Assembly: GCA_003693705.1 (NCBI GenBank)
Contig: RBZT01000267.1
Location: forward strand, 1 to 64,000
From: Polymyxa betae
Taxonomy: Eukaryota > Endomyxa > Phytomyxea > Plasmodiophorida > Plasmodiophoridae
Direction of reading: 5' to 3'
Length of the DNA stretch: 64,000 nt
Shown: positions 1 through 10,436 of the stretch, one piece after another
How positions within the stretch are numbered: position 1 is the stretch's first letter
Layout of the letters: each line of letters starts with the position of its first letter
Translations under genes and position numbers: made by a program
The notes under the pieces: model-generated
Databases searched by the model: none
The model's input: the letters and a program-made list of their open reading frames with translations, nothing else
What the model was told of the DNA's origin: nothing

Positions 1-270
1 AATAATGTTAAGATTTGATTACAGGTCAATAGATCATTTTGAATAAACTGGATAGATTATGTGAAGTTACTATACGTTTATTATTTTGGATTTTATTCGG
101 GATGGGTGGGATTGTCATCTTTGTAATTGAGAGAGCAATGAAAGGCCAGCGCCCCTGAGATAGATTACCAGCAGTCTTCTGCAATCAAAAAATTGAAATT
201 TGATCCTGTAGTAATACGTACGACCATCATAAATGAACAAGTAAGCAACATACTTTGCCAAAGAATAGCC

Positions 271-441
271 TCAATGGCAACTTGTTTCCTCTACTTCGTC
301 AATACACACAAATTCCATCAATTTGCTAAGGAATCGGCTTTCCATAAGTTGTGACAACTCAATCAGCAGACTGCTGCTTGTAATAAATTTGTGTAAAAAA
401 CCCTTGTTTGAAGATTGTGCGCGACGTGATGTTTGTATCAT
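271..441 (-). CDS. Small hypothetical ORF (56 codons), divergent from GID8
   Basis: This is an uninterrupted ATG-to-TGA frame of 56 codons, read away from the GID8 start at 518. The product begins MIQTSRRAQSSNKG and has a helical, amphipathic middle (LLIELSQLMESRFLSKLMEF) and an acidic tail ending DEVEETSCH. I recognise no family. It could be a real small protein sharing a 76-bp divergent promoter region with GID8, or the last exon of a gene reaching in from the left. The rest of bases 1-517 is AT-rich and shows nothing else I can support. Confidence 0.3.
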   Translation of the reverse strand: MIQTSRRAQSSNKGFLHKFITSSSLLIELSQLMESRFLSKLMEFVCIDEVEETSCH

Positions 442-517
442 AAAGATGTTGTAAAGTTGCCCCTGAGCCAGTCACTTACTCAGATTCATGATCAATTAAC
501 TAATCATATCTGGCTCA

Positions 518-1498
518 ATGGACATTGATGATGATGATGACAGCGGCTCAGGCGACAGCGGCCCAGATGAAACTGTCACCTTGTGTATTAGCCACACTCA
601 ATGGGTCGAACGCTTGGAGAAGATTGACGTTAGTAAGAGGTAAGAGGTGTCGTCTTCTTGACTGTATGGTTTGCTGTGGTTTAGATTGTTCCGTTAGGAT
701 AATGGACAAAATTATCATGAACTACTTTGTGATTGAAGGCCATTATGAAGCTGCTCAAACCTTCCAAAAAGAGAGTGGAACTGGAAGTAAAGCAACCATG
801 TGTTTATCTGCTTCAGTAGCACTTAATTGTTATTAATTAGATGGAGAGATTGTGAGGTCAATGGGAGAGCGAGTTGCAATCGTTTCTCTCATCAAATCTG
901 GGAAAATTGCGGAAGCCATCGATCGTCTGAATGAGCTTGAAAGTGATATTTTGAATCAGAACGAAACGCTCTGCTTTCAGCTGAAATGTCAGCAATTAAT
1001 TGAGCTAATACGTTCTGGAGATCTGCAGAATGCATTGATATTCGCTCAACAGGTATAGAGCTCAGATTGTTTCCAGCCAGTTTCCTTTGTCTCCCTTTAA
1101 ACGCCGTTGTACAGAATTTAGCCCCGAGGGCTTTAAGCAATGCCAATTTTCTTAAAGATGTGGAAGATATCATGTCACTGTTCGTCTTCGATGATGTAAA
1201 TAATTGTCCTCTGGCTCATCTCGTATCGCAACCTCATCGCAGTCATCTTGCAAACCTGGTTAACGTAGCAATTCTGGAACGATTCGGACAGAACAAAGGT
1301 CAATTGTATATTGATTCCAAATGATTTATTGATTTTCTTTAAGAATCGAAATTGTTGGGTTTACTTCGAAGATTAATGTGGACGGAAGATCGCCTGGAGA
1401 ATATCCCGATGTCATTCCCAAAGTTTCGCGATCTACTCTCCGATACGCCTGACGAACATCGCGTTTGCGATGGCGACCGGATGGAGAAAGATTACTGA
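518..1498 (+). CDS. GID8: GID8 homologue, GID/CTLH E3 ligase scaffold subunit
   Basis: Gid8 (TWA1 in animals) is a scaffold of the GID/CTLH ubiquitin ligase that degrades gluconeogenic enzymes in yeast. The start ATG at 518 opens an acidic N-terminus (MDIDDDDDSGSG). Five exons splice in frame at GT-AG sites. They give a LisH motif (MDKIIMNYFVIEGHYEAAQTF), a CTLH segment (GERVAIVSLIKSGKIAEAI), then QQLIELIRSGDLQNALIFAQ and a C-terminal CRA-like part (KESKLLGLLRRLMWTEDRLE). Total length of about 265 residues fits the family (about 230-450). Introns are near 54, 55, 50 and 47 nt. It converges on MPHOSPH6 with a 155-bp gap. The identification rests on domain order and motif similarity and is strong. 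Confidence 0.93.
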
Positions 1499-1653
1499 AC
1501 TTTCGTAATATTCCTTTTCTGTCTGATCTGAATCATTATATATATATACATTATTGGAGTGTCATTGCGATTTTCAGGAGTAGCAAACCCTGCGACAGAT
1601 GCGGTTGTGATGATTAAGTTGCTAGCCAAAGTGACAAAGATGAAATGGAAATG

Positions 1654-2200
1654 TTACAAAGGTTTAGGTTTAAGAAATTGCTCGGAGGGTTTCGAATCCC
1701 TCGGTTCTGTTTTTTGTCTTTTAGACTTTGAATGGTTGGTTCTTTCTAAATTGTGCTTTTGAGTGTGTTGACCTCCAATTAGAGTTTGATATCGAGAAGC
1801 CATTTCCCTATCAGAAATGGTTTCTCGCTCACTAGATTTTTCTAATGAAGCATCCATGCAAACTTTTCGTGCCGATTCTATCGCAGGGTTAAAGCTGTTG
1901 AAGGAGCGCCGAGAGGGCACAAAAGCCGGTGTAGGAGCAGCCGGCGGCCGCGAAGACGAGGTGGACTTTTCGAGAACATCAGGCAACAGTACCCTATAAG
2001 ACGGTTATTGACATGAACCACTACGAACTGAATAATCTGGCTAACCATTGCGATTTCAACAAAGCCTTATTTTGATCGGAGGCGAGGCGATCACGCAGAT
2101 CAGCCTGTTCTTTCCTCCTCATAAACTTCATCGATGTGACGCGCGAAGATAGGGACCGAGGGCCTCCATTCGGATTGTCGTTGCTAACTTTCGTAGCCAT
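1654..2200 (-). CDS. MPHOSPH6: M-phase phosphoprotein 6 homologue, nuclear exosome cofactor
   Basis: MPP6 bridges the nuclear RNA exosome and the MTR4 helicase during rRNA and pre-mRNA processing. The protein starts MATKVSNDNPNGG. It carries the family's N-terminal signature SSRVTSMKFMRRKEQ and a SQWVLLPDVLEK segment that matches the human HWYLDLPELKEK region. That match only appears after removing a GT-AG intron of about 53 nt (near 1993-2045), which supports the splice. The second exon has SFNPAIESARK, the conserved MASRYQTLIG block and a basic nuclear-type tail ending FLKPKPL. Length of about 165 residues is typical. The mRNA is convergent with GID8 and head-to-head with the RING gene at 2400. 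Confidence 0.85.
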
Positions 2201-2399
2201 GATATACCAGCAACAACGCAACTCTTGTTTACAGACAGACCTACGAAATGTCAACCTTTCACGCGCGCAGTTTCTCAACATTACCATCTTCAAATTCAAG
2301 CAGGGCTGCCACTTTGCCAATCTGATACAGTAGTATAACAACTGCCTTCTTAATACAATTAATGGGAACTGTACCTATGGGATCTTTAATTATTCTGCA

Positions 2400-4064
2400 A
2401 TGTCCAAGGTGGCTGCAAAAGAGTTAAAAAGGCTGATTGCCGCTGGGGCGCCTCAATCTCCGGATTCATCCGTCATGATTCGGGATAAAATTCAGCGGAT
2501 GCAGTCTTTATCAGAGGCGGATCGCCATCTAATCGATCTAATACAGGAAAAGGTTTCAGATCAGCGTCGAGCATTTGCTGAACGACAGAAAACAGTTCGA
2601 GATCTTGTGGACCGTTTTCGTCAACTCGAGCAAATGGCCCGAAACGAAACAGATCACATTAGTTTATTGCAAACACAGATACAGTCACAAGCAGAAGAAA
2701 TTGATCGGATTAGGGCGGAAAAGAACTCGCTCGTTTCACTCAATGAGTCGTTGCGAGAAGAGGCAAGTGCTAAACGCGAAGCTTACTCTGCCGCTATTCA
2801 AAGAAACCAAAGCTGTGAAGTTCAGATACAGAAATCCAATTCACAAGTGGAGCAGTTAAACATTGAAGCTCAAAATTTGCGAAACAAACTGAACCAACAT
2901 GAAAGAATAAGTGAACAGTTTGAAGAGAAATCAAAAGTATTAGAGATGGAAAAGCAAAAACTTGGCGAAGAGATCAAACTTGTTCGTCAGGAACTTGAAT
3001 TATCACTTGAAAGAGAAAAAACCACATCCTCAGAAAATGTTAAAATGAGAAGCCAGCTGCAATTCGAAGAACGGAATCTCAAAAGTTTACATAAGCAGGA
3101 CAGCGAACATTTCCAGCAACAAGTTATATCAGCTCACGAAAGAATAAAACAGCTGGAACAAGAAAATCACAGAAAAGCTGAGCAGATTGAGTCGCTAGCA
3201 CGTCAGGTAGAGACCACGAAAAGTGAAAAGTCGCTAGAAGCTCAACAATACTGCAAGACAATTGATAGCATTCTGGAAAGACTTTCAGACAATGAGCAGA
3301 AATTGCAAGACAAAAAAGATAAGAACATCGTATTATCTTTACATTTACAATCAGTACTGTCGGCGTTTGAAAAAATCACATCAGAATTTCAGAATCTTCA
3401 AGGAATCAATAAGTTGCTGTGTCAACAAGTCATTGTTCGTGATAAAGACATCCAGAAATTAACCCATAAAACTTCGCAAATCCAGCAAGCTTCTTACTCT
3501 GCGACAAGTACTTTCAACGCAAGTTCTGACCATTTTGAGATCAAGCAGCACAACTCTAGCAGCGAATTACGCAAGTCATGTGAACGGCTCGCTCAAGCAT
3601 TAGCGAAAATCAAGTCGCTGCAACTACAGTGTCAGCAAAACCGCCAAGCCCTTGTTCAAGCTCGAGCGGATATCCAAGCAAACCAAGCGGCTGTATCCAT
3701 GGCGGTCGCAAGTGAGGCGGCGGCCACCGAGCGGCTGACTCGTATGACCGAAATGGAGCACGAACTCGGCCAAGCCATCATGCAGCTGCTAAACGCTTGT
3801 GAAGCCATGGAGGGTTCCTTCACCTGCTTTACATGTATGTCGCTATATCAGTATCCAGTAACATGTGTCCCATGTGGCCATATTGTCTGTGCTGACTGTG
3901 TGAAACGCGGCCCCTGTCCTGAATGCCAGGCCCCTATCAAAGATTCGCTAACAAACCCCAGCCTTCATGTCCTTGCTGGCAAGTTCACCTATATTACCAT
4001 TGTACTAGGCAAACTACGCCAGCGACTCCACTACAGTGGATTATCGCCGATGAGAGTGATTTGA
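2400..4064 (+). CDS. Long coiled-coil protein with C-terminal RING finger
   Basis: This is a single uninterrupted frame of 554 codons, unusual here because most neighbours have introns. Residues about 40-460 are almost entirely heptad-like, rich in Gln, Glu, Lys and Ser, and predict a long coiled coil. Residues about 476-520 form a C3HC4 RING: CFTC, then CGHIVCADC, then CPEC. A short hydrophobic C-terminus follows (KFTYITIVLGKL). The layout of long coiled coil plus terminal RING recalls Bre1-type histone H2B ligases and several centrosomal or ciliary proteins. However, the RING spacing and the residues after it do not let me assign it to Bre1. It is probably an E3 ubiquitin ligase or structural scaffold, substrate unknown. 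Confidence 0.85.
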   Translation: MSKVAAKELKRLIAAGAPQSPDSSVMIRDKIQRMQSLSEADRHLIDLIQEKVSDQRRAFAERQKTVRDLVDRFRQLEQMARNETDHISLLQTQIQSQAEEIDRIRAEKNSLVSLNESLREEASAKREAYSAAIQRNQSCEVQIQKSNSQVEQLNIEAQNLRNKLNQHERISEQFEEKSKVLEMEKQKLGEEIKLVRQELELSLEREKTTSSENVKMRSQLQFEERNLKSLHKQDSEHFQQQVISAHERIKQLEQENHRKAEQIESLARQVETTKSEKSLEAQQYCKTIDSILERLSDNEQKLQDKKDKNIVLSLHLQSVLSAFEKITSEFQNLQGINKLLCQQVIVRDKDIQKLTHKTSQIQQASYSATSTFNASSDHFEIKQHNSSSELRKSCERLAQALAKIKSLQLQCQQNRQALVQARADIQANQAAVSMAVASEAAATERLTRMTEMEHELGQAIMQLLNACEAMEGSFTCFTCMSLYQYPVTCVPCGHIVCADCVKRGPCPECQAPIKDSLTNPSLHVLAGKFTYITIVLGKLRQRLHYSGLSPMRVI

Positions 4065-4078
4065 TAAATCGCAGAGTT

Positions 4079-5594
4079 TTATGATTTTGCATATTCGGGG
4101 TCATCATCTAAAACCACTTCTTGAAGGTCGTCGTAGTCAGTATTAGTCTGCGATGCCGTCACTTCAGCCTTGGGAATTACTTCTACGACCGACTCGGAAA
4201 TCTGGTTTTTGTCCAAGCTTACTTCAATTGGCTCCTGCTGAACTGGAATCATCCTTGCTTGGGTGACAGGCTTGTTTTCCAAGTCGCCACGTATACGATT
4301 AACAAAGTATAAATCGCGGTCTCGAATTGCTGACACCCTGAGCGTGGATAAGCTGATCAAATCTTCGCTTGGGTAAACATCCCATTACCATTGGTTGAGT
4401 GTTTGTAATGGATCGGGATCTTCCAACAGTGGCATAAATAAATGTAAAGTCCCATTTGGGCATTGGATCTATCTACAATTTCATCCAGCGAAATGAGATT
4501 TAGATGAATATGAAACCTGAATACCGTCACGATTTACATCCGATTCTAATCTGAATGTTGACATTAAACAATCGTTTAGATCAATTTCAACCCAACTTGG
4601 CAATTGTGCTCTTTCTGAAGGCGATTTTGACAAAATAAATCTACGACACTATTTAGGATTTAGTCTGTGGCAAAGCGCTAAACGACCTGTACGCTTCTAT
4701 TTCAGCTTTGGAGATAAACACATGAAGTACATGTCTAGATAAAGCAAGAAACCGGATTGAAAATTTGGAAAGATCCACGAGATTCGGTGCAAGAGACTCC
4801 AAACTTTGATAGAGCATTGGAGAAGTCATTAGCAGAGGTTGCATGGCCCAAATCCGTCTCCTACGCTCAACTAGATCGCGATGAAAGGCGCCGCTACAGA
4901 TTTGCTTGATCAGTTCCTCATAATCCACTTGTTGCACAGCTAGCTCAGTGTGAACTATGTTATGATACGATTGACATAAACATTCAGCAAAATCAGATCG
5001 AGATTTCATTCGTAGCCAAAGCGTTCCTAATGATACCAAATGCAGAGCGACGTCTTCGGTACGAAAAGCAGCATCGTTTATGCATCGGTAAGACAGCGAA
5101 ACCATGATGACATCCTCTAGTAAAAACATATCCAAAGCATTACATATCAAAGATCCATCTATAAGCTGAGGGAAAAGCAACAGTCGATAGTTGGTCAAAC
5201 AGACAATCACCGATTCAGATTGCCTGATGCTATTCTCGGGACCGGTCTCGTATGAAACTTGTAGAACTTGCGCCTGCTGGCTGCAAACGACATGTTCATC
5301 AGCGCGATCTAGCGACGCCAGATATCTAATGAAGGTCTGATCATTCTTGAGACCGACCTGATCGAGATCAGGACCTGAATCTTCAGGTGAATATGGCATT
5401 GTGATGGTAACACTTGGTTTATGATACCCATTACTACCTGTTGGGGTCTTCGGGTACACTGTTGAATCCCAAAAGGTTCCATACACCCCACGGTGGTCAG
5501 GCAGACAGACACATTCAGCGTCAGTTATATAATCGAGACTGAAAGGACTGCTACAGAAGCAGTAATACGTTTTATTGTTTATAGCTTGGCCCAT
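4079..5594 (-). CDS. PH-GRAM-like protein, possibly a degenerate myotubularin
   Basis: The first exon (about 313 codons if unspliced) starts MGQAINNKTYY and contains a beta-rich block, LTNYRLLLFP followed by LEDVIMVSL, resembling a PH-GRAM domain of myotubularins. A 46-nt intron near 4650 joins it in frame (IEAYR-FILSKSPSE) to further exons. These carry VGRSRSITNTQPMVMG and RRFDQLIHAQ, reminiscent of the myotubularin stretch GR.P.L...TRCSQPLVG. A last intron near 4290 leads to an acidic tail, DDDPEYAKS. I see no CX5R phosphatase motif, so any myotubularin relationship would be as an inactive relative. Exon continuity is well supported by frame. The family assignment is an inference of low confidence. 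Confidence 0.65.
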
Positions 5595-5679
5595 ATTCGA
5601 ATATATCTATATAAACAATGAGTGTACAGAATGCTTCAATTTGAAGAAACGCAGTGATCACCTTAACTTATTTATACAA

Positions 5680-7687
5680 TTATACAAGATTAACATGTCG
5701 ATATATACCTATACCACCAAGCTCATTAGTCTTGATAACTACGTCGCTGCGCCTGCCGTAAATGGCATGGCAGTAGCCGTTGGCGGAGACCGAGTTCACA
5801 CTGGGACGCGACCTGTTTACAACTTAAGCATAATCATACCGCAATACTAGCATCAGACCAAGCGAGCGCTGCACACTTGGACGGATCATAACGCCACAGC
5901 GAGAAACTGTCAACAATGAGAAAACAATGCATTCACAATGAAAGACGGGCTTACTCTGGTTGACCAGAAAACAGAAACGACCTGGATTCTTCATGATATA
6001 TCATATCACCAATGGCGTGAACGAATGGATCCCTTGTTCCTTGAGTACTGTATGAGCAATCAAATCACGGTTCAGATAACATATTTATCGAATAATTTAA
6101 AAAAGAGAATGAGATACTGACAACATATTTTTACGGATGTCGATTTGAAGGATCTCGCCATCTCCGAAGCCCAGTAGCACATTGTTTGGATCAAACACAC
6201 AATGTGTGTATAGATGCAATTTTTGGGCATCAACAAACAATGCTGCTTTTCGCATTGCAGTTCTGGAATCGAACTGAAAGAATCTGCCATCATCTGTCGT
6301 CATCGTAACCGACTGACTATCTACACAACGATTCACACATCAAAGCATCTAAGAGCACGTCTCTGCATTACCAAACGAACCCCAACGCACAGACCCGATG
6401 ACGTCATCTAGACGAACTGCAGATATCGTAGTCATACTTCGAGTAAGGTCATTGATGCTAAGAACCCGATCAAAGCCTGATTTGCGAGTTAAACACAAGA
6501 TCAAAAACAAGACAATGAGACGCAAACCTCCAGCAGCAAACAGCTTCCTATCTTTTGGATTGAAAGATATTTCCCTTATCTCATCTTTATGGACCCAGTT
6601 CAGTTTTGCTGCAGACGCTTATTGAAAGAAACAGTTTACAGGCGAGACCTACATCTGTCCGTCATCTGGTACTGGTCGTCGATATCAAAAATGCTGGCTT
6701 CCGTACCATGCGCAACGACCAGGCACCGCTCCGAGACCCAATGCAATTCGCGCCCGTACTGAATGCAAATGTTTGTATAGAACCAGATGGATCAACCCCA
6801 GGCCGATATCTGTTTACACTTTTGATAAGCGTCATCCCTCGGAGGAAGTTTTCGGGATTTGGGTTGCTTCTGTCTTGTAGAAGCGACATATCTAATGCCA
6901 GCATCATATGTTTCCTTGCATAACGATTCGCTGTGGCAACGACGACGACATCGCTGTTGCCAGTTGGATCCAATGTCGGCTTCGACAAAGGAAGCTCCGG
7001 CTTCCTATTTTTATCTGCAAATGGCCCATTAACGATTTGCGGATGATTGCTTGCGGTCTGAGTACCAATAAGAAGGTAAGGCTTAGCAGGCTTAGGACTC
7101 TTGCTAGCTTTTATCAAAGATAACAAATCACAGTCACCTCCCTCCTATGTAGAGACATCTTAAACACTTAGCACAGGGCAATCCACGAATCTCACGATGT
7201 ATCCAGCCGTCTGGTTTGGATGTTTGATCCAGTTGGAAATTCCACTGTTGTCCCCATCCTTCTGCTTATCAACTTCTGATAAGCATTAAGAGACTGAAGG
7301 CCGTCATTAACTGAATAGCATACGGTTTACTGGAGACGTTGCCAGTTCTGACTCCAATGCACGACTTAATGGCGTCGATCCCAGAGGTGAGCTCAAAGAT
7401 GTTGTTGGGGCCCTCATCCCCAGATTATTAATCATTAGCAAAGGAAATGGATCAAACAATGACTGATTAGTGTGCCCTGTGGACGAAGAGGATAATCCTA
7501 GGCTCTGCCATAGCGGATCGTCACCCAATGCATCATCTCCAGTTAAAAAATTGAAATTAGACGAGCATTGGAATGGCTGAGCATCCATCGATAAGGTCTG
7601 TGCCAGAACACGATCCATTTCGCTGGACGACCGAGTTGCAGCTTGGGAATCCTGCCTGGCATCAGGATTCGCTGATTTCTTCGACAT
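5680..7687 (-). CDS. WD40-type beta-propeller protein of unknown role
   Basis: The model has about eight exons. The first begins MSKKSANPDARQDSQ and is Ser-rich and probably disordered for about 130 residues. Later exons give beta-strand blocks such as GYIVRFVDCPVL, YLLIGTQTASN, LVVAHGTEASIFDID, VHKDEIREISFNPKDRKLFAAGG, DDVIGSVRWGSF, VTMTTDDGRFFQFD and CVFDPNNVLLGFGDGEILQIDIR, which are WD40-like blades. The end is GGIGIYRHVNLV. Introns of 34-60 nt were placed where blades join in frame. A possible alternative split is worth noting: frame-following alone would end one product at 7159 and restart at an ATG at 7157, but a GTGTTTAAG donor joins both parts in frame. I could not tie it to a named WD40 family. 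Confidence 0.75.
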
Positions 7688-7747
7688 TCGACCTCTACGA
7701 AGCGTTTAGGTGACAATATCAAATATTCTGAAAAAATCGGCGACTTC

Positions 7748-8090
7748 GATGCAAGAATTAGGTCTATTCAGGCAACAGCTGACAGGATTAGGGGTCCTCG
7801 ATAGGTACTGCATCCAAGTCGACCCCGACCTAGCGTTGCTTATTATTACACCAGACCCAGAACTCGATCGGTACCTACAGGATCAGGTGACACTGGCCGA
7901 GGGTCCCTTCTCCAGGCGATGCCTATTGATCTTGAGGGACCTTCGTCGCGATCGAAAGAGATCAATCCAACGGAGAACCGTTAAACACGCCAACAACGTG
8001 ATGTCTTTGACCACGGGCCACGATAACTGGTTTGTATTGAGCAGAAACGACTTTGATCAAACGTGCGAATCTTCATCCATAAGTCAATAG
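7748..8090 (+). CDS. Hypothetical protein, about 113 residues
   Basis: This open frame starts at the first ATG after the divergent WD40 gene (60 bp away) and ends TAG-type at 8088-8090. The product has a hydrophobic/acidic first half (GLGVLDRYCIQVDPDLALLI) and a basic middle (LILRDLRRDRKRSIQRR). I recognise no family. The opposite strand has no competing frame of similar length, which favours it being a real gene. It may extend downstream through introns. The case rests only on frame length and a plausible amino-acid mix. Confidence 0.4.
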
Positions 8091-8137
8091 AAGGCGTCAT
8101 GGCGATATCGGCCCTATCACCTTTGTCTAAGATAGGT

Positions 8138-8874
8138 TTAAGTGCCAAGAAAGGCCAGCGTTAACCAGCAAACCACACCGTCCGCGACGGATGTAGTAAG
8201 TATTGCTTTGTCTGCAATAAATGTTAAAGAATTCAAACTGCGATAGTGGTGAGAGGCTAACGCGGACAACTGCCATCGATCACTTGAAAGTCCCCCCGGT
8301 TGCTTGTTACCTCCGGACGAGCCGGCTGGCATACTGTTAAGCCTAACCAGCGCGAGCGCCCCTGGGGGGCGAGCTGGCGGAAGCTGTCGAATGCTTCAGC
8401 GGGTATCCAGACGACATTTTTTTTTTGGTAACAGCGAAGTTCGTTCTAGCTGTAATGTCGGATGTCTTCCCGAATCGAAAGCAAGTGCAGCATGGCTCGT
8501 TTCCAGGCTATGTGCGGCATGGCATTGCCCTTAGGCAAGGTCTCATTGACGAATCTATCAGTGAATCCGGTAAGCATCTGATATTATTACTATGGGGTCT
8601 TAAGGTTACGTCGATTTGAGACGTTGCCGGTTAAGAGGGCCGTCGGACATCACCAGTACATTGTTACAGCAAATACGAAGGATACAGTGTCCCTCCTGTC
8701 CGAATACCAGGCTTCCAATCAATGCTACAGTTATCGCTAGAACATGGCCTGTTGGTGTGCAATCTCGATTGACGATTTAGATATTTCATGACGTAGTCGG
8801 CATTGCTGATACAGGACTGTAGGTGTACATTCGACTTCATATGTTCTACATTCGACTTCATATGTTCGATACAT
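8138..8874 (-). CDS. Possible WD40-like protein; exon structure unresolved
   Basis: Reading on the minus strand, an ATG at 8874 opens MYRTYEVECRTYEVEC. A 44-nt intron joins this in frame to RHVLAITVALIGSLVFGQEG and GHCILRICCNNVLVMSDG. Further open pieces follow (MLTGFTDRFVNETLPKG; WKRAMLHLLSIREDI). The last exon reads SLNSLTFIADKAILTTSVADGVVCW and ends LAFLGT, which looks like a WD40 blade. I could not join the middle exons without a stop, so this may be one gene with unusual introns, two genes or a decaying gene. The plus strand over 8346-8573 also stays open for 76 codons, so the strand itself is not beyond doubt. Confidence 0.4.
8827..8870. repeat. 21-bp tandem duplication at the start of a coding frame
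   Basis: The block containing ACATTCGACTTCATATGTTC is present twice back to back. On the minus strand it encodes RTYEVEC twice, directly after the first codons of the gene starting at 8874. The copies look identical, so the duplication is recent or maintained. Confidence 0.85.
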
Positions 8875-8952
8875 AACACATTAAAGAATACATTAGCCCC
8901 TTAAGACGATAGATTGGCCATGAAGTCTATTATCTCTAATGTTGTCTGAGTG

Positions 8953-9497
8953 TCATGAGTCGCATTCGATCGTGGGATCTTCAGTTTTCTTCATATTCTT
9001 TTGGGTTGGCAATAACTTTTCTTTGAATTGACATTTTCTGCAGTCATACGTAAGCAAGTACGCATGGTCTTGGAGGGTTCTTGCAGATTGACTAAATGCT
9101 AACACGAGTAAACCGCTGGTATACATCACTGACAACCGATCAGTGCGTCCACAATTCGTGAAAACCGACTGTCCCAATGGTAGCAGTCTCACCGAAAAGG
9201 ATTGCCACGAGAAAACTAAAAAGATTGAGAATTCCACTTATCAAGAGAAATCTAGAGTCCTTTGGATAAGGTGGTGCTGGTCATAACATCAGGTAGGATT
9301 CATCCCTTTTCTTGCATCTGAGCCAAAGCTTCGCAAATGAGAAGCTGTTATCGACTCTGATGTGGATTCTTTCATGGGAAATGACGTTTAGAGATTTCCA
9401 AACCAGCATGCCAGTCAAAAATGGATTCCTGAAAACTTCTCAAATGACTCTATGTATATAGATATTGATCACGAAATTCGCAGTCAGGCAACGCCAT
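8953..9497 (-). CDS. Hypothetical protein, three exons, about 145 residues
   Basis: The start MALPDCEF is joined by a 34-nt intron to QVFRNPFLTGMLVWKSLNVISHE. A second intron of about 77 nt then leads to IFSWQSFSVRLLPLGQSVF and LSVMYTSGLLVLAF. The end is DPTIECDS. Each join keeps frame and uses GT-AG, so the model is coherent. The composition is beta-rich with one modestly hydrophobic stretch (VMYTSGLLVLAFSQSA) but no clear membrane helix and no motif I recognise. A second open tail (ending FMANLSS near 8900) could be an alternative last exon. It lies tail-to-head with the FAM228-like gene upstream on the same strand. Confidence 0.55.
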
Positions 9498-9558
9498 CCT
9501 TTTCCGAATCGTGCTACATCAAACAATTTCAGTAAGAAAATCCTCAGTCTTAACAAGT

Positions 9559-10436
9559 TTACACCTTTCGTAAATCTCGCTTAATTGGATCCCAGATTTT
9601 CTTAACGCTGTATTTTGTCTCGAATCTGGTCCAACTAAAAGGATCGTACTTTTCTGGGCTAATCAGGTCCAAGAAGACAGGTCTGCCTTTGTCGGAAGTT
9701 TTCAAGTATTGCTTATATAAATCATTTCGCATCCTGATTCTTTTTACGGTTTTGGCATCATTGATATCTGAACATTTCAGTAAATATCAATTTGGAACAA
9801 AACCGTCTTTGATACTTCGAGTGATTTGTTCCTGGATGTTTCTGAAGACAAGTGCATTCCATGCATTGCAAAGGCGCTGACCTTTCTCGGTCTCTGCAGC
9901 ATCTTTCTCGTCCAGATACCTATACATAACAGAAAAAACGTGACGATATTTTTTTTGCACGTGAGAGTGACTTACTTCTCAATATTGTCAATTGATCTGG
10001 AGCCTCCAATAGCAGAAGAGAGCAAATCACCAAACTTCTTTTCGCGTAGCGCCAACTTCTGCAGCATGAGTTCGTTTGAACGACGCTGTGATCAATTTTG
10101 GAAGGAAGCATAATTCGGATTGGCATTTGTATATACCGCAGCCTGCTCTCTATTGGCTTCTTGTTGCTCGAAGAATTGCTCAAGCTGCAATCGCTTCTTC
10201 TCCTTCAGTTTCAAGCGGATTAGTTTATCGGAAGATAACAAAGAATCTTGAAGATGTCTGCGAGCGCTTTGATTCTCATACCCCGAAACAATATTAGGCT
10301 TTTTGGCATTGTGCAGCTTCAGCAGCTCGTGTTGTTGATTCGAGTAGACAATGACCCGGCCGATATAAGGGTTTCGAGAAGGAATCAACCCTAATCGGAC
10401 ACGCCGATCAAATTCAGCAGCACCTTCATCCTTCAT
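9559..10436 (-). CDS. FAM228-like coiled-coil protein
   Basis: Four exons join in frame into a helical, charged protein of about 260 residues starting MKDEGAAEFDRRVRLGLIPSRNPY. The middle is a heptad-like region (KLKEKKRLQLEQFFEQQ). The C-terminal part has NAWNALVFRNIQEQI, then RMRNDLYKQYLKTSDKGRPV and FLDLISPEKYDPFSW. The pattern YL...-K-G-VFLD...P.EYDPF is what I recall from FAM228 proteins, which occur mainly in ciliated eukaryotes. This is recollection of a pattern, not a database match. Introns are about 50, 56 and 36 nt; the third removes an in-frame stop, which supports it. The function of FAM228 is not established. Confidence 0.75.

Noticed and set aside
1654-1720. T-arm-like stem-loop GAGGG-TTTCGAAT-CCCTC, suggesting a tRNA
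   Set aside because: The loop has eight bases, no acceptor or anticodon arm could be paired around it, and the stretch lies at the coding 3' end of MPHOSPH6.
7155-7161. Stop and start codons one base apart (TAAGATG), suggesting two cotranscribed genes
   Set aside because: A GT donor shortly upstream and an acceptor near 7105 join the two frames into one WD40 protein with a continuous strand pattern.
8346-8573. Plus-strand 76-codon open frame with protein-like composition
   Set aside because: The minus strand carries a spliced start and a WD40-like last exon over the same interval. I kept the minus model and noted the conflict as a finding.
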